In this document: positions 39,607 to 58,385 of the stretch, piece after piece
Numbering within the stretch: the first letter of the stretch is position 1
How the letters are laid out: the number at the start of each line of letters is the position of its first letter
Source: Paraburkholderia adhaesiva
GTDB lineage: Bacteria > Pseudomonadota > Gammaproteobacteria > Burkholderiales > Burkholderiaceae
Direction: 5' to 3'
NCBI RefSeq assembly: GCF_021390575.1
Contig: NZ_JAJEJQ010000001.1
Span: 3,014,501 to 3,078,500 of the forward strand
DNA: 64,000 nucleotides
The notes under the pieces: generated by a model
Database searches by the model: none
What the model was told of the DNA's origin: nothing
The model's input: only the letters and a program-made list of their open reading frames with translations
Position numbers and translations under genes: made by a program

Positions 39607-39839
39607 CGTTTTCTCCATTCCCGACTGCGATTGGTCGGGGCTAATTTACAAAGTGCCGGTGCTTTTTCGCCCCGTTTCACGCGCTTTTTCACGCTTTTTT
39701 CAGCAAAAAAGCTTGAAAGGGACACACCAGCTTTTTGCGCAAATGCGCGAAAAGACGTCAAGTATAACGTCCCTTCTCGTTTTCCGCAAGCAATCAAAGA
39801 CTTAGCGCCACCGGGACATCCTGACAGCGCTTGAGAGCC
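39607..39839 (-). promoter_or_regulatory. rpsJ-rplC gap with internal promoter and hairpin
   Basis: Read on the minus strand there is -35 TTGCGG (39784-39789), a 17-bp spacer and -10 TATACT (39761-39766), a plausible sigma70 promoter about 155 bp before rplC. Just downstream, GCAAAAAAGCT (39703-39713) can pair with AGCTTTTTGC (39729-39738), a terminator-like hairpin in the leader. Together they could provide extra rplC transcription and an attenuator. No experimental support. Confidence 0.5.
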
Positions 39840-40151
39840 TTACTGCAGCTTGATTTCGACGTCCACACCAGCCGGCAGGTCCAGCTTCATCAGTGCGTCG
39901 ACGGTCTTGTCCGTCGGGTCGACGATGTCCATCAGACGCAGGTGGGTACGGATTTCCAGCTGGTCGCGCGACGTCTTGTTGACGTGCGGCGAACGCAGGA
40001 TGTCGAAACGCTGGATGCGCGTCGGCAGCGGCACCGGGCCGCGGACGATTGCACCGGTCCGCTTCGCCGTGTCGACGATTTCAGCAGCCGACTGGTCGAT
40101 CAGGCGATAGTCGAAAGCCTTCAGGCGAATACGGATTTTCTGGTTCTGCAT
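39840..40151 (-). CDS. rpsJ: 30S ribosomal protein S10 (NusE)
   Basis: S10, 103 residues, also the NusE partner of NusB and NusG in antitermination. [46 protein letters not shown] is diagnostic. The open frame begins at 40256, but the ATG at 40151 gives the correct family length and has a purine-rich AAGGAAT-type site nearby. It follows tufA by 134 bp. Confidence 0.98.
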   Translation of the reverse strand: MQNQKIRIRLKAFDYRLIDQSAAEIVDTAKRTGAIVRGPVPLPTRIQRFDILRSPHVNKTSRDQLEIRTHLRLMDIVDPTDKTVDALMKLDLPAGVDVEIKLQ

Positions 40152-40285
40152 GACGATTCCTTGAAAAGAGCGAGGCGGACTTGCGCCGCCAGACTTGGTA
40201 AAGAGCGCAGGACTGGCCTGCGGCGGAGAGCCGCCGACCAGTCCCAGATACATCAACTTCTACTGCTTACAGCAAACCAGCGATT

Positions 40286-41476
40286 TTACTCGATGATCTT
40301 GGCAACGACACCGGCGCCGACGGTACGGCCACCTTCGCGGATTGCGAAGCGCAGACCTTCTTCCATCGCGATCGGAGCGATCAGCTTCACCGTGATCGAC
40401 ACGTTGTCGCCCGGCATGACCATTTCCTTGTCCTTCGGCAGCTCGATCGAGCCCGTCACGTCCGTCGTACGGAAGTAGAACTGCGGACGGTAGTTGTTGA
40501 AGAACGGCGTGTGACGGCCGCCTTCGTCCTTGCTCAGCACGTACACTTCAGCCGTGAAGTGCGTGTGCGGCGTGATCGAACCCGGCTTGGCCAGAACCTG
40601 GCCACGCTCCACGTCTTCACGCTTCGTGCCGCGCAGCAGGATACCAACGTTGTCGCCTGCCTGACCCTGGTCGAGCAGCTTGCGGAACATTTCCACGCCC
40701 GTGCAGGTCGTCTTCACCGTCGGCTTGATACCGACGATTTCGATTTCCTCGCCGACCTTGACGATGCCACGCTCAACGCGCCCCGTCACCACCGTGCCAC
40801 GACCCGAGATCGAGAACACGTCTTCCACCGGCATCAGGAACGCGCCGTCAACTGCACGCTCCGGCGTCGGGATGTACGTGTCGAGTGCGTCGGCCAGGTT
40901 CATGATCGCCACTTCGCCCAGCTCGCCCTTGTCGCCTTCGAGCGCCAGCTTGGCCGAACCCTTGATGATCGGGGTGTCGTCGCCCGGGAAGTCGTACTTC
41001 GACAGAAGTTCGCGCACTTCCATTTCGACGAGCTCGAGCAGCTCGGCGTCGTCCACCATGTCGCACTTGTTCAGGAACACGATGATGTACGGCACGCCAA
41101 CCTGACGGGCCAGCAGGATGTGCTCACGCGTCTGCGGCATCGGGCCGTCAGCGGCCGAGCACACCAGGATTGCGCCGTCCATCTGTGCCGCGCCCGTGAT
41201 CATGTTCTTCACGTAGTCAGCGTGGCCCGGGCAGTCGACGTGTGCGTAGTGGCGGTTAGCCGTTTCGTACTCGACGTGCGCGGTGTTGATGGTAATGCCA
41301 CGTGCCTTTTCTTCCGGCGCTGCGTCGATCTGGTCGTACGCCTTCGCCTCGCCGCCGAACTTGGCGGTCAGAACCGTCGTGATCGCTGCCGTCAGCGTGG
41401 TCTTGCCGTGGTCAACGTGACCGATCGTGCCCACGTTCACGTGCGGCTTGGTCCGTTCGAATTTACCTTTTGCCAT
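40286..41476 (-). CDS. tufA: Elongation factor Tu (copy in str operon)
   Basis: GTPase that delivers aminoacyl-tRNA to the ribosome, 396 residues. G motifs: [10 protein letters not shown] (about 19-28), DCPGHADYV (about 81), NKCD (about 136-139) and SALA-type G5 (GSAKLALEG, about 174). Domains 2 and 3 are intact. The protein is identical, residue for residue by eye, to the second copy at 60100-61290, and the DNA differs at only about seven positions, five of them in the first eight codons. It follows fusA by 84 bp. Confidence 0.99.
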   Translation of the reverse strand: MAKGKFERTKPHVNVGTIGHVDHGKTTLTAAITTVLTAKFGGEAKAYDQIDAAPEEKARGITINTAHVEYETANRHYAHVDCPGHADYVKNMITGAAQMDGAILVCSAADGPMPQTREHILLARQVGVPYIIVFLNKCDMVDDAELLELVEMEVRELLSKYDFPGDDTPIIKGSAKLALEGDKGELGEVAIMNLADALDTYIPTPERAVDGAFLMPVEDVFSISGRGTVVTGRVERGIVKVGEEIEIVGIKPTVKTTCTGVEMFRKLLDQGQAGDNVGILLRGTKREDVERGQVLAKPGSITPHTHFTAEVYVLSKDEGGRHTPFFNNYRPQFYFRTTDVTGSIELPKDKEMVMPGDNVSITVKLIAPIAMEEGLRFAIREGGRTVGAGVVAKIIE

Positions 41477-41560
41477 GTTTCTCTTCTTTCAAAAAAGTGG
41501 TGAACCGGTGTCTGTTCGTTGCGAACCGGGCTCCGATGCCCGGTTCGCTCCGGCCGATAC

Positions 41561-43663
41561 TTACTTCGCCTTCGCGCTGATGATCGCGTCGGCCACGTTA
41601 CGCGGTGCTTCTGCGTAGTGCTTGAATTCCATCGTGTACGTTGCACGACCTTGCGTCAGCGAGCGCAGCGACGTCGAGTAGCCGAACATTTCCGACAGCG
41701 GCACTTCAGCGCGAACGATCTTGCCGCCGCCAACCATGTCTTCCATGCCCTGGACGATACCGCGACGGCCCGACAGGTCGCCCATCACGTTGCCCATGTA
41801 GTCTTCCGGCGTTTCGACTTCGACAGCCATCATCGGTTCAAGGATGACCGGCTGCGCCTTGCGCATTGCTTCCTTGAACGCCATCGAACCGGCCATGCGG
41901 AACGCGTTTTCGTTCGAGTCAACGTCGTGGTACGAACCGAACGTCAGGTGAACCTTCACGTCGACGACCGGGAAGCCCGCCAGCACGCCAGCCTTCAGCG
42001 TTTCCTGGATACCCTTGTCCACCGCCGGGATGTATTCGCGCGGAATCACGCCGCCCTTGATTTCGTCCAGGAACTCGTAGCCCTTGCCCTGCTCATTCGG
42101 CTCAAGCGTGATGACCGCGTGACCGAACTGGCCGCGACCGCCCGACTGCTTGACGAACTTGCCTTCGACGTCCTTCGCCGTGGCGCGGATCGTTTCGCGG
42201 TACGCAACCTGCGGCTTGCCGACGGTTGCTTCCACGTTGAATTCGCGCTTCATGCGGTCGACCAGAATTTCGAGGTGGAGCTCGCCCATACCCGAAATGA
42301 TGGTCTGGCCCGATTCCTCGTCCGTTTGAACGCGGAACGACGGGTCTTCCTGTGCCAGGCGGTTCAGGGCGAGGCCCATCTTTTCCTGGTCAGCCTTGGT
42401 CTTCGGCTCGACGGCCTGCGAAATCACCGGCTCCGGGAACACCATGCGCTCGAGAACGATCGGGTGTGCCGGGTCGCACAGCGTGTCGCCCGTGGTCGCA
42501 TCCTTCAGGCCGACGGCAGCAGCGATGTCGCCTGCGCGAACTTCCTTGATTTCTTCGCGGTTGTTCGCGTGCATCTGCAGAATACGGCCGAGGCGTTCCT
42601 TCTTGCCCTTGGTCGAGTTCAGCACCGTATCGCCCGAGTTGACGACGCCCGAGTACGCACGGAAGAAGATCAGCTGGCCGACGAACGGGTCGGTCATGAT
42701 CTTGAACGCGAGCGACGAGAACTTCTCGTCGTCCGCCGCACGACGCTCAGCCTTTTCACCGTTTTCGAGTTCGCCCGTGACCGGGGGAATGTCCACCGGC
42801 GACGGCAGGAAATCGATCACGGCGTCGAGCATGCGCTGCACGCCCTTGTTCTTGAACGCGGTACCGCACAGCATCGGCTGGATTTCGCACGCAATCGTAC
42901 GATCACGCAGCGCCTTGACGACTTCCGCTTCGGACAGCTCTTCGCCGCCGAGGTACTTTTCCATCAGCTCTTCGCTGGCTTCAGCAGCCGACTCGATCAT
43001 CTTTTCGCGCCACTCGTTGCACGTGTCAACGAGCTCAGCCGGGATATCGACGTAGTCGAACTTCGTGCCTTGCGAGGCCTCGTCCCAAATGATCGCTTTC
43101 ATCTTCAGGAGGTCGACGACACCCTTGAAGTTTTCTTCCGCGCCGATCGGCACGACGACCGGAACCGGGTTCGCCTTCAGGCGGGTCTTCAGCTGGTCAT
43201 AGACCTTGAAGAAGTTCGCGCCGGTACGGTCCATCTTGTTGATGAACGCGAGACGGGGAACCTTGTACTTGTTCGCCTGGCGCCACACCGTTTCCGACTG
43301 CGGCTGCACGCCGCCCACGGCGCAGTAGACCATGCACGCACCGTCGAGCACGCGCATCGAGCGCTCGACTTCAATCGTGAAGTCAACGTGGCCCGGGGTG
43401 TCGATGATGTTGATGCGGTGTTCCGGATAATTGCCGGCCATGCCTTTCCAGAAGGCGGTCGTAGCAGCGGAGGTAATCGTGATGCCACGCTCCTGTTCCT
43501 GCTCCATCCAGTCCATGGTGGCAGCGCCGTCGTGAACTTCACCAATCTTGTGGTTCACGCCGGTGTAGAACAGAATGCGCTCGGTCGTCGTCGTTTTGCC
43601 GGCGTCGATGTGAGCGCTAATACCGATGTTGCGGTAGCGCTCGATAGGAGTCTTGCGAGCCAC
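41561..43663 (-). CDS. fusA: Elongation factor G
   Basis: Translocase GTPase, 700 residues. G1 [13 protein letters not shown] (about 17-29), G2 region [26 protein letters not shown]3 [10 protein letters not shown]4 NKMDRTGA. Domain IV carries [14 protein letters not shown] and the C-terminal [21 protein letters not shown]. It follows rpsG by 133 bp in the str operon. Burkholderia may carry a second fusA elsewhere; that cannot be seen here. Confidence 0.99.
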   Translation of the reverse strand: MARKTPIERYRNIGISAHIDAGKTTTTERILFYTGVNHKIGEVHDGAATMDWMEQEQERGITITSAATTAFWKGMAGNYPEHRINIIDTPGHVDFTIEVERSMRVLDGACMVYCAVGGVQPQSETVWRQANKYKVPRLAFINKMDRTGANFFKVYDQLKTRLKANPVPVVVPIGAEENFKGVVDLLKMKAIIWDEASQGTKFDYVDIPAELVDTCNEWREKMIESAAEASEELMEKYLGGEELSEAEVVKALRDRTIACEIQPMLCGTAFKNKGVQRMLDAVIDFLPSPVDIPPVTGELENGEKAERRAADDEKFSSLAFKIMTDPFVGQLIFFRAYSGVVNSGDTVLNSTKGKKERLGRILQMHANNREEIKEVRAGDIAAAVGLKDATTGDTLCDPAHPIVLERMVFPEPVISQAVEPKTKADQEKMGLALNRLAQEDPSFRVQTDEESGQTIISGMGELHLEILVDRMKREFNVEATVGKPQVAYRETIRATAKDVEGKFVKQSGGRGQFGHAVITLEPNEQGKGYEFLDEIKGGVIPREYIPAVDKGIQETLKAGVLAGFPVVDVKVHLTFGSYHDVDSNENAFRMAGSMAFKEAMRKAQPVILEPMMAVEVETPEDYMGNVMGDLSGRRGIVQGMEDMVGGGKIVRAEVPLSEMFGYSTSLRSLTQGRATYTMEFKHYAEAPRNVADAIISAKAK

Positions 43664-43796
43664 TTTGATCCTCTATCAGGAGGGGCGCACCGGGATCAAT
43701 CCCGACGCGCCTGAACACAAACGGGCGAGGCGCTGGATAAGCGCACCCGCCCGGATTTTTTTCCGCTTTAGAACAAACCCGGAGTAGGGTTTTCTC

Positions 43797-44267
43797 TTAG
43801 AAACGGAAGTGCGAGAACGCCTTGTTGGCTTCTGCCATCCGGTGAACTTCGTCGCGCTTCTTCATTGCGCCACCACGGCCTTCAGCCGCTTCGGTGAGTT
43901 CACCTGCCAGACGCAGAGCCATCGACTTCTCGCTGCGCTTCTTCGCGGCTTCACGCAGCCAACGCATCGCCAATGCCATACGACGCGACGGACGCACTTC
44001 GACCGGAACCTGATAGTTCGCACCACCAACGCGACGGCTCTTCACTTCGACGACCGGCTTAACGTTGTTGAGTGCAACAGTGAACACTTCCAGCGGGTCC
44101 TTGCCACCCTTGGTCTGGATCTGTTCGAAAGCGCCGTACACAATGCGCTCGGCAACCGACTTCTTGCCCGAGAGCATGAGCACGTTCATGAACTTGGCTA
44201 CATCAACGTTGCCGAACTTCGGATCCGGCAACACTTCCCGCTTGGGAACTTCGCGACGACGCGGCAT
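43797..44267 (-). CDS. rpsG: 30S ribosomal protein S7
   Basis: S7, 156 residues, initiates assembly of the 30S head and in E. coli represses the str operon. [65 protein letters not shown] and a C-terminal AFSHFRF. It is separated from rpsL by 207 bp that can fold (see separate entry). Confidence 0.99.
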   Translation of the reverse strand: MPRRREVPKREVLPDPKFGNVDVAKFMNVLMLSGKKSVAERIVYGAFEQIQTKGGKDPLEVFTVALNNVKPVVEVKSRRVGGANYQVPVEVRPSRRMALAMRWLREAAKKRSEKSMALRLAGELTEAAEGRGGAMKKRDEVHRMAEANKAFSHFRF

Positions 44268-44474
44268 GTTTCTTCCTTTAACTTTTCAGTTGGAGTCGGG
44301 TTTTATCCCGGGTTTTACCCCTTACGACTCCGCGGCCACCAACTAACCCGATTCATCGATTACGACTTACCAGCCTGGTCGGGTGACCACTTACTCGACA
44401 GCACCGGCCAATCCGGCACCACCGCCTGTATCGCCTTGCGCCAATGAGAACCGGCACAGACGACGTTTTGACTC
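44268..44474 (-). promoter_or_regulatory. rpsL-rpsG intergenic leader with hairpin
   Basis: GGAGTCG (44292-44298) can pair with CGACTCC (44325-44331), close to the rpsG start. The gap is 207 bp, longer than in E. coli (about 100), where S7 binds to control translation. A similar role here is inference only. Confidence 0.35.
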
Positions 44475-44855
44475 TTACTTCGCAGCCTTAGCGCGCTTTG
44501 CGCCGTACTTCGAACGAGCCTGCTTACGATCCTTGACGCCCTGGGTATCCAGCGAGCCACGAACCATGTGGTAACGCACACCCGGCAAGTCCTTCACACG
44601 GCCGCCGCGGATCAGCACAACCGAGTGTTCCTGCAGGTTGTGGCCTTCACCGCCGATGTACGAAATCACTTCGAAGCCGTTCGTCAGGCGAACCTTGGCG
44701 ACCTTACGGAGTGCCGAGTTCGGCTTCTTCGGCGTCGTCGTGTACACGCGGGTGCACACGCCGCGACGCTGCGGGCAGTCCTGCAGGGCCGGGCTCTTGC
44801 TCTTCGAAGCTTCCGAAGCGCGGCCTTTGCGAACCAGTTGATTGATGGTTGGCAT
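44475..44855 (-). CDS. rpsL: 30S ribosomal protein S12
   Basis: S12, 126 residues, at the decoding centre. [56 protein letters not shown] start and [20 protein letters not shown]. The lysines where streptomycin-resistance mutations arise (TPKKPNS and GRVKDLPG) are unchanged. It is the first gene of the str operon, with its promoter about 170 bp upstream. Confidence 0.99.
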   Translation of the reverse strand: MPTINQLVRKGRASEASKSKSPALQDCPQRRGVCTRVYTTTPKKPNSALRKVAKVRLTNGFEVISYIGGEGHNLQEHSVVLIRGGRVKDLPGVRYHMVRGSLDTQGVKDRKQARSKYGAKRAKAAK

Positions 44856-45178
44856 TGTTTATTCCTGAAATTGAACAAAATCGACGCATTTATTCCCGGG
44901 CAAAGCGGAAAACCATGCGTCTTGAACTCCGGAACGAGTAAAAGACGTGAGTCCAGACGTTTGCATTCACTCCACCGTTACCTCACGAGGCGCGAGCGCA
45001 AACATCCCAAGAACCGGAACCCAGCATGATATTCCGAAAATACCAAGCGAGTCAACGGCTTGCGAGCTTTTGGACTGCACGGGAAATGACAGCAACGTGA
45101 CACTGCGTCCGTTCGCGGCGTCTCATTGAAGATGGATGAGAAAACTCACGGGCCCGCGGTGACGCGATACAGCCCGAT
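44856..45178 (-). promoter_or_regulatory. str operon promoter and leader (recQ-rpsL gap)
   Basis: 323-bp gap. On the minus strand TTGACT (45050-45055), an 18-bp spacer and TATCAT (45026-45031) form a good sigma70 promoter about 170 bp before the rpsL ATG. The remaining leader has no open frame I would support. No clear terminator was found after recQ (45056-45178), so readthrough from recQ into rpsL is possible. Confidence 0.8.
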
Positions 45179-47026
45179 TTACTCGTCTCCGACAACCTCG
45201 AGCAGTTCATCACCAAAGCGTTCGAGCTTGCGCACACCCATACCCGGAATATCACGCAGTTCGTCGATCGATTCGGGACCGTTGCGGGCGATTTCCGCCA
45301 GCGTCGCATCGTGGAAGATCACATAGGCGGGTACGCCGTCGCTCTTTGCGGTTTCGGTGCGCCACAGGCGCAGACGCTCCCAACGGGACCGCTGGCGTGG
45401 ACTCATGCCGAGCGTCGGATCCGCACGCTCGTTCGTGCGGCCTGACGACTGGCGCGTGCGCTGCGGCTTTACGTAGCGCCGCATCGTCACCTTCAGGTCG
45501 CCCTTGAGGACAGGCTTGCTTTCCTCGGTGAGCACGAGCGATCCGAAACCGTCGTGATCGACAGTCAGATAGCCGAACGCGACCAGTTGCCGGAAGATCG
45601 CGCGCCATTCCGCTTCGGAAAGCGACGCGCCGATACCGAACGTGGAAATCTTCTCGTGTCCGCGCTGCAGGATTTTCTCGGTGCGGTTGCCGCGCAGAAT
45701 GTCGATCAGATGGCCGGCGCCGAAGTTGAAACCACTCGCCCGCTGCGCGCGGAATACGCACGACAGCGCCATCTGCGCCTCACGTGTGGCGTCCCACGTG
45801 GCAGGCGGCTCGAGACACGTGTCGCAGTTGCCGCACGGCTTGCTCTCTTCGCCGAAATACGCGAGGAGGCGCACACGGCGGCACGATGCGGTCTCACACA
45901 GGCCGAGCAGCGCATCGAGCTTGCCGGTCTGCACACGCTTGTGGGCTTCGTCGGCTTCCGATTCGTCGATCATCTTGCGCTGCTGGACGACGTCGCCGAG
46001 CCCGTAGGCCATCCACGCGTTCGCCGCCAGCCCGTCGCGACCCGCGCGGCCCGTTTCCTGGTAGTAGCCTTCGACGCTCTTGGGCAGGTCCAGATGCGCG
46101 ACGAAGCGCACGTCCGGCTTGTCGATGCCCATGCCGAACGCAATCGTCGCGCACATCACGACACCTTCCTCACGCTGGAAGATTTCCTGATGCTGCTGGC
46201 GCACCTCGAATTCCATGCCCGCGTGATAGGGCAGCGCGCGCACGCCCTGCCCCTTCAGCCATTCGGCGGTCTCTTCCACCTTCCGGCGCGAGAGGCAGTA
46301 GACAACGCCAGCGTCGGTCGTGCCGTCCGCGCGAGTGTGCTCCGCGCGAATGAAATCGAGCAGTTGCGTGCGCGCGTTGTCCTTTTCGACGATGCGATAG
46401 CGGATATTCGGCCGATCGAAGCTCGACACGAAAACGCGCGCGTCGTCGAGCGCGAGCCGGTGCACGATCTCGTCGCGCGTGATGGCGTCGGCGGTTGCGG
46501 TGAGCGCGATGCGCGGCACGTCCGGAAACCGCTCGTGCAGCACCGAGAGCTGGATGTACTCGGGCCGGAAATCATGCCCCCATTGCGACACGCAATGCGC
46601 CTCATCAATCGCGAAGAGGCCGATGCGCGCACGTTCGAGCAGATCGAGAAAACGCGGCGTCATGAGACGCTCGGGCGCGACGTAAAGCAGGTCGATGTCG
46701 CCCTCGCGCAGCGCGCGTTCGGTGGCGGCCGCCTCGGCGCCGGTGAGCGTCGAGTTGAGGTATGCGGCGCGTACGCCGACTTCGGTGAGCGCCGCCACCT
46801 GGTCCTGCATCAATGCGATCAGCGGCGACACGACGATGCCGGCGCCTCGTCCGGCTTCATTACGTACAAGCGCGGGAATCTGATAGCAAAGCGATTTGCC
46901 ACCGCCGGTGGGCATGAGCACCAGCGAATCGCCACCCGCGGCAACATGCTCGACGATCTCGGCTTGCTGTCCCCTGAAAGCGGGATAACCGAAGACTTCG
47001 TTGAGGATTTCGAGCGAGCGGGACAT
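45179..47026 (-). CDS. recQ: ATP-dependent DNA helicase RecQ
   Basis: 3'-5' DNA helicase for recombination repair and fork processing, 615 residues. Superfamily 2 core: [42 protein letters not shown] (Q motif and Walker A), [18 protein letters not shown] (DEAH box), and [36 protein letters not shown] (motifs V-VI). The RQC zinc site follows ([27 protein letters not shown]). A single HRDC domain lies at the C-terminus (about 530-610; LREIR-like [21 protein letters not shown]). It sits between the rpoBC and str operons. The start at 47026 gives [14 protein letters not shown], the normal N-terminus. Confidence 0.97.
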   Translation of the reverse strand: MSRSLEILNEVFGYPAFRGQQAEIVEHVAAGGDSLVLMPTGGGKSLCYQIPALVRNEAGRGAGIVVSPLIALMQDQVAALTEVGVRAAYLNSTLTGAEAAATERALREGDIDLLYVAPERLMTPRFLDLLERARIGLFAIDEAHCVSQWGHDFRPEYIQLSVLHERFPDVPRIALTATADAITRDEIVHRLALDDARVFVSSFDRPNIRYRIVEKDNARTQLLDFIRAEHTRADGTTDAGVVYCLSRRKVEETAEWLKGQGVRALPYHAGMEFEVRQQHQEIFQREEGVVMCATIAFGMGIDKPDVRFVAHLDLPKSVEGYYQETGRAGRDGLAANAWMAYGLGDVVQQRKMIDESEADEAHKRVQTGKLDALLGLCETASCRRVRLLAYFGEESKPCGNCDTCLEPPATWDATREAQMALSCVFRAQRASGFNFGAGHLIDILRGNRTEKILQRGHEKISTFGIGASLSEAEWRAIFRQLVAFGYLTVDHDGFGSLVLTEESKPVLKGDLKVTMRRYVKPQRTRQSSGRTNERADPTLGMSPRQRSRWERLRLWRTETAKSDGVPAYVIFHDATLAEIARNGPESIDELRDIPGMGVRKLERFGDELLEVVGDE

Positions 47027-47170
47027 GAAGAGGCGGATCGAGGCTAAGGCAGTGCACCGGATTCTACCAACCCGGGACGCCTCTGCCCGCCGCTACCACC
47101 AATGTTGGCCATTCGGCCGATGAAATGCGCGCTGTGTGATGCGCGCACGATGCCGCGGGAATCGTGAAGA

Positions 47171-47455
47171 TCAGCGCACGACGTTGTCGCCGCGACGCGC
47201 GAACAGAATGCTGCCGATGATCGCAACAAGCCCCAACGGAATGAACACGAGCGAGCCGATGGTGATCAACACGGCGCCGCCCTTGCGCTTGCCGGCGATC
47301 TGCATGATGAAGCCGATGATGATGAACGACCAGACGACGAGAAAGGTCGCGAAGAACCACGCGGCTTCCTGCACTCCGACGTGATGAAGCAAGTACGAAA
47401 AGATGCCGACCGACGCCAGCAGATTCAGGAACAACCCGAGTCCAACGACCTTCAT
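47171..47455 (-). CDS. Small three-TM membrane protein of unknown function
   Basis: 94 residues. Hydrophobic segments at about 3-20 (VVGLGLFLNLLASVGIFSYLL), 28-50 (AWFFATFLVVWSFIIIGFIMQ) and 57-80 (GGAVLITIGSLVFIPLGLVAIIGSIL), with a basic KRK between the second and third and a charged C-terminal RRGDNVVR. I do not recognise the family. The ATG at 47455 has a strong GGAGG eight bases upstream, which decides the start; the frame runs further to 47611 without such support. It lies between the rpoC terminator and recQ on the same strand. The function is unknown. Confidence 0.75.
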   Translation of the reverse strand: MKVVGLGLFLNLLASVGIFSYLLHHVGVQEAAWFFATFLVVWSFIIIGFIMQIAGKRKGGAVLITIGSLVFIPLGLVAIIGSILFARRGDNVVR

Positions 47456-47612
47456 GGTTACCGCCTCCAGATTCAGATAGACGCCGTCTGCCGCGTGCGG
47501 TGCAGCACTTGGATGGCGTGGCGCGCGTACGTTAGCACGGTCATTGTGCCGTGCGCGCCGATGTCCTGCGACGCGACGCCGCACATCCGCCAGCACGCCG
47601 TGCTTAGCCAAT

Positions 47613-47646
47613 AAAAAAGGCCGTCCGGTCGAAACCGGACGGCCTT
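47613..47646 (-). terminator. Terminator of the rpoBC operon
   Basis: 13-bp perfect stem (47617-47629 with 47634-47646) and a CGAA tetraloop. On the minus strand it is followed by a T-run (47613-47618). It lies 43 bp after the rpoC stop codon. Confidence 0.93.
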
Positions 47647-47688
47647 GTGACTATTTCAGCACCGGGCGGCTCACACCGCCCCCAATGC

Positions 47689-51942
<4,254 letters not shown>

Positions 51943-51963
51943 TGCTTTCTCTCCGTAGTCCGA

Positions 51964-56070
<4,107 letters not shown>

Positions 56071-56422
56071 ACGATCTCCGAATCACGGCGGGTAGGACGA
56101 CCCGAGTGTTCACCGACTGAGACCCGATGGCTTCGCGAGCCTTGGAAGCTTGGTGGTTGGCCTCTACCAACCGCTGGCTGACGGCAGCGGATTTGGGCTT
56201 GTCATAACTTGCCCGCTGCCCGACCAAACTTGCCTTCTGCAGTCGCATCAGAAGACAAAGAGAATCGCCGTTCGACAGTTGCGAAAGACGGTTTTCTTTG
56301 GCTTCTGGGTTCTGCATTCACGCCTCCGATCCTGAAAAATCGAGCATACAAACGCAGTTCCCACAAAGCACAAAAAGGCCGGCGGTGTAAAAACCGCCAG
56401 CCTTCGCACAGCGCGCTGAAAC
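56071..56422 (-). other. rplL-rpoB intergenic region
   Basis: 352 bp without a gene. It contains an attenuator-like hairpin near rplL (56372-56404) and a smaller stem (GGTTGG 56155-56160 with CCAACC 56167-56172) closer to rpoB. E. coli also has a partial terminator and an RNase III site between these genes. Confidence 0.6.
56372..56404 (-). terminator. Attenuator-like hairpin between rplL and rpoB
   Basis: Stem of about 12 pairs with one mismatch (56375-56386 with 56393-56404), followed on the minus strand by a T-run (56372-56376). It begins about 18 bp after the rplL stop. It would end some transcripts after rplL and so lower rpoBC relative to rplJL. Confidence 0.75.
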
Positions 56423-56797
56423 TTACTTGATTTCAGCCTTCGCGCCGGCTTCTTCCAGCTTCTTCTTGGCTTCTTCAGCAGCAGCCTTGGGCACAGCTTC
56501 CTTAACAGGCTTCGGTGCACCGTCGACCAGGTCCTTCGCTTCCTTCAGGCCGAGACCCGTCAGTTCGCGAACGGCCTTAATGACCGACACCTTGTTTGCG
56601 CCTGCTTCGAGCAGGTTGACCGTGAATTCGGTCTGCTCTTCAGCAGCAGCAGCAGCGCCGCCGCCTGCCGGGCCAGCGACTGCAACAGCAGCTGCCGACA
56701 CGCCAAACTTCTCTTCGAACGCCTTGACCAGTTCGTTCAGTTCAAGAACCGACATCGAGCCAACGGCTTCGAGGATGTCTTCTTTTGCGATTGCCAT
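56423..56797 (-). CDS. rplL: 50S ribosomal protein L7/L12
   Basis: Stalk protein, 124 residues. The N-terminal dimerisation domain (about 1-35, [33 protein letters not shown]), an Ala/Gly-rich hinge (about 36-52), and a C-terminal factor-binding domain ([44 protein letters not shown]). It lies 84 bp after rplJ and, as in most bacteria, before rpoB. Confidence 0.99.
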   Translation of the reverse strand: MAIAKEDILEAVGSMSVLELNELVKAFEEKFGVSAAAVAVAGPAGGGAAAAAEEQTEFTVNLLEAGANKVSVIKAVRELTGLGLKEAKDLVDGAPKPVKEAVPKAAAEEAKKKLEEAGAKAEIK

Positions 56798-56881
56798 TTG
56801 AAATTACTCCAGATTTGAATTCGGAAACAGCTAGCGATTCTTCCCGCTTGCCCGTTCGTCTGTCTGCGGCTTAGGCTGCGA

Positions 56882-57379
56882 TTAAGCAGCTTCGGCTTGC
56901 TTCTTTTCCGCCAGCGCGGCCAGAGCGCGCGCCATACCGGAAACAGGAGCTTGCATAACGAACAGCAGCTTCGAGAGCAGTTCTTCGCGGCTCGGGATGC
57001 TGGCCAGCGCTTGCACGCCTGCCTTGTCCATCACCTTGCCTTCGTAGGAACCGGCCTTAATGACCAACTTGTCATTGCCCTTGGCGAAGTCATTGACGAC
57101 CTTCGCGGCAGCAATGGCATCTTCCGAGATGCCGTAGATCAGGGGACCAGTCATCTGCTCTGCCAGCGAAGCAAACGGCGTACCTTCGACGGCGCGACGC
57201 GCCAGCGTGTTCTTCAACACGCGCAGATACACCTGTTGCTCCCGCGCTTTCGCGCGCAGCTTGGTCAGATCGCCAACCGCGATTCCACGATACTCGGCCA
57301 GCACCATGGTCTGAGCCGTCGCGACTTGCGCGGAGACTTCAGCCACGACGGCCTGCTTACCTTCTTTGTTCAGTGGCAC
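56882..57379 (-). CDS. rplJ: 50S ribosomal protein L10
   Basis: L10, 165 residues, base of the L7/L12 stalk and autorepressor of its own mRNA in E. coli. [47 protein letters not shown] and the C-terminal helix that holds L12 dimers ([31 protein letters not shown]). It follows a 310-bp leader, which is where L10 would bind. Confidence 0.98.
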   Translation of the reverse strand: MPLNKEGKQAVVAEVSAQVATAQTMVLAEYRGIAVGDLTKLRAKAREQQVYLRVLKNTLARRAVEGTPFASLAEQMTGPLIYGISEDAIAAAKVVNDFAKGNDKLVIKAGSYEGKVMDKAGVQALASIPSREELLSKLLFVMQAPVSGMARALAALAEKKQAEAA

Positions 57380-57642
57380 GGTTAACCTCCAGATTCGACA
57401 CCCAACGCTTTCACGCCAGATGCCGCGTTCAACAACGGCGACCGACCAGTCCGGAGTAACTCAGCTTGCGTTCGAGGACGTTGCCGCCCACTCCCGCTCA
57501 CTACAGCACTTCAAAACCTTTTCGGGTTCGCCATCTGCGTTGGCTTTACATTAAGGAAGCACCCAACTGCTGCACTCCCGCCAACGGTCTTTGACAACCG
57601 GTCATGCAATGCAGACTGCCACCGCACGACCGCCCAAAGCCC
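57380..57642 (-). promoter_or_regulatory. rplJ leader, candidate L10 autoregulatory element
   Basis: The 310-bp gap between rplA and rplJ has no gene. In many bacteria this leader binds L10(L12)4. I see several possible pairings but cannot define the consensus fold by hand. A comparison with the L10 leader RNA family would decide it. Confidence 0.35.
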
Positions 57643-57643
57643 T

Positions 57644-57681
57644 TTAAATCCGCGCTGCCACTGTTTCCAGTCTCAGCGCGG
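57644..57681 (-). terminator. Hairpin after rplA
   Basis: CCGCGCTG (57650-57657) pairs with CAGCGCGG (57674-57681), with a smaller inner pairing. On the minus strand it is followed only by ATTTAAA, so it is a weak or partial terminator, starting just after the rplA stop. Confidence 0.55.
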
Positions 57682-57689
57682 CAAAACTA

Positions 57690-58385
57690 TTACGCTGCGA
57701 GCGACGTCTGGTCGACGCGTACGCCAACACCCATCGTGCTCGACACAGCGACCTTGCGCAGGTACACGCCCTTGCTCGTCGCCGGCTTCGCCTTCTGCAG
57801 CGCGTCGAGGAGCGCGTCGAGGTTGGAGCGCAGCGCGGTCGCCTCAAACGATGCACGGCCGATGGTCGCGTGGATGATACCAGCCTTGTCGACACGGAAC
57901 TGCACCTGACCAGCCTTCGCGTTTTTGACCGCGGTGGCGACGTCCGGCGTCACGGTGCCGACCTTCGGGTTCGGCATCAGGCCGCGCGGGCCAAGAATCT
58001 GACCGAGCGTACCGACGACACGCATCGTGTCCGGCGAAGCGATCACGATGTCGAAATTCAGGTTGCCACCCTTGATCTGCTCGGCGAGGTCTTCCATGCC
58101 GACGATCTCAGCGCCAGCTGCCTTAGCCTGCTCAGCCTTTTCACCTTGCGCGAACACGGCAACGCGAACCGACTTGCCGGTACCTGCGGGCAGCACGACC
58201 GAACCACGAACGACCTGGTCCGACTTCTTCGCATCGATGCCGAGTTGGACAGCGACGTCGATCGACTCGTCGAACTTCGCCGTTGCGCATTCCTTCACGA
58301 GCGACAGTGCGTCGGCGATCGGGTACAGCTTCTGGCTGTCGACCTTGGCGGCCAGTGCCTTTTGACGCTTGGAAACCTTAGCCAT
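57690..58385 (-). CDS. rplA: 50S ribosomal protein L1
   Basis: L1, 231 residues, the mobile E-site stalk protein and in E. coli a repressor of the rplKA m[74 protein letters not shown] and the C-terminal strands are all present. It starts at the base right after the rplK stop codon. Confidence 0.99.
   Translation of the reverse strand: MAKVSKRQKALAAKVDSQKLYPIADALSLVKECATAKFDESIDVAVQLGIDAKKSDQVVRGSVVLPAGTGKSVRVAVFAQGEKAEQAKAAGAEIVGMEDLAEQIKGGNLNFDIVIASPDTMRVVGTLGQILGPRGLMPNPKVGTVTPDVATAVKNAKAGQVQFRVDKAGIIHATIGRASFEATALRSNLDALLDALQKAKPATSKGVYLRKVAVSSTMGVGVRVDQTSLAA

Noticed and set aside
41519..43714. 731-codon plus-strand frame opposite fusA, and similar frames opposite both tuf genes
   Set aside because: Shadows of highly conserved GC-rich genes; the tuf ones are duplicated only because the tuf genes are.
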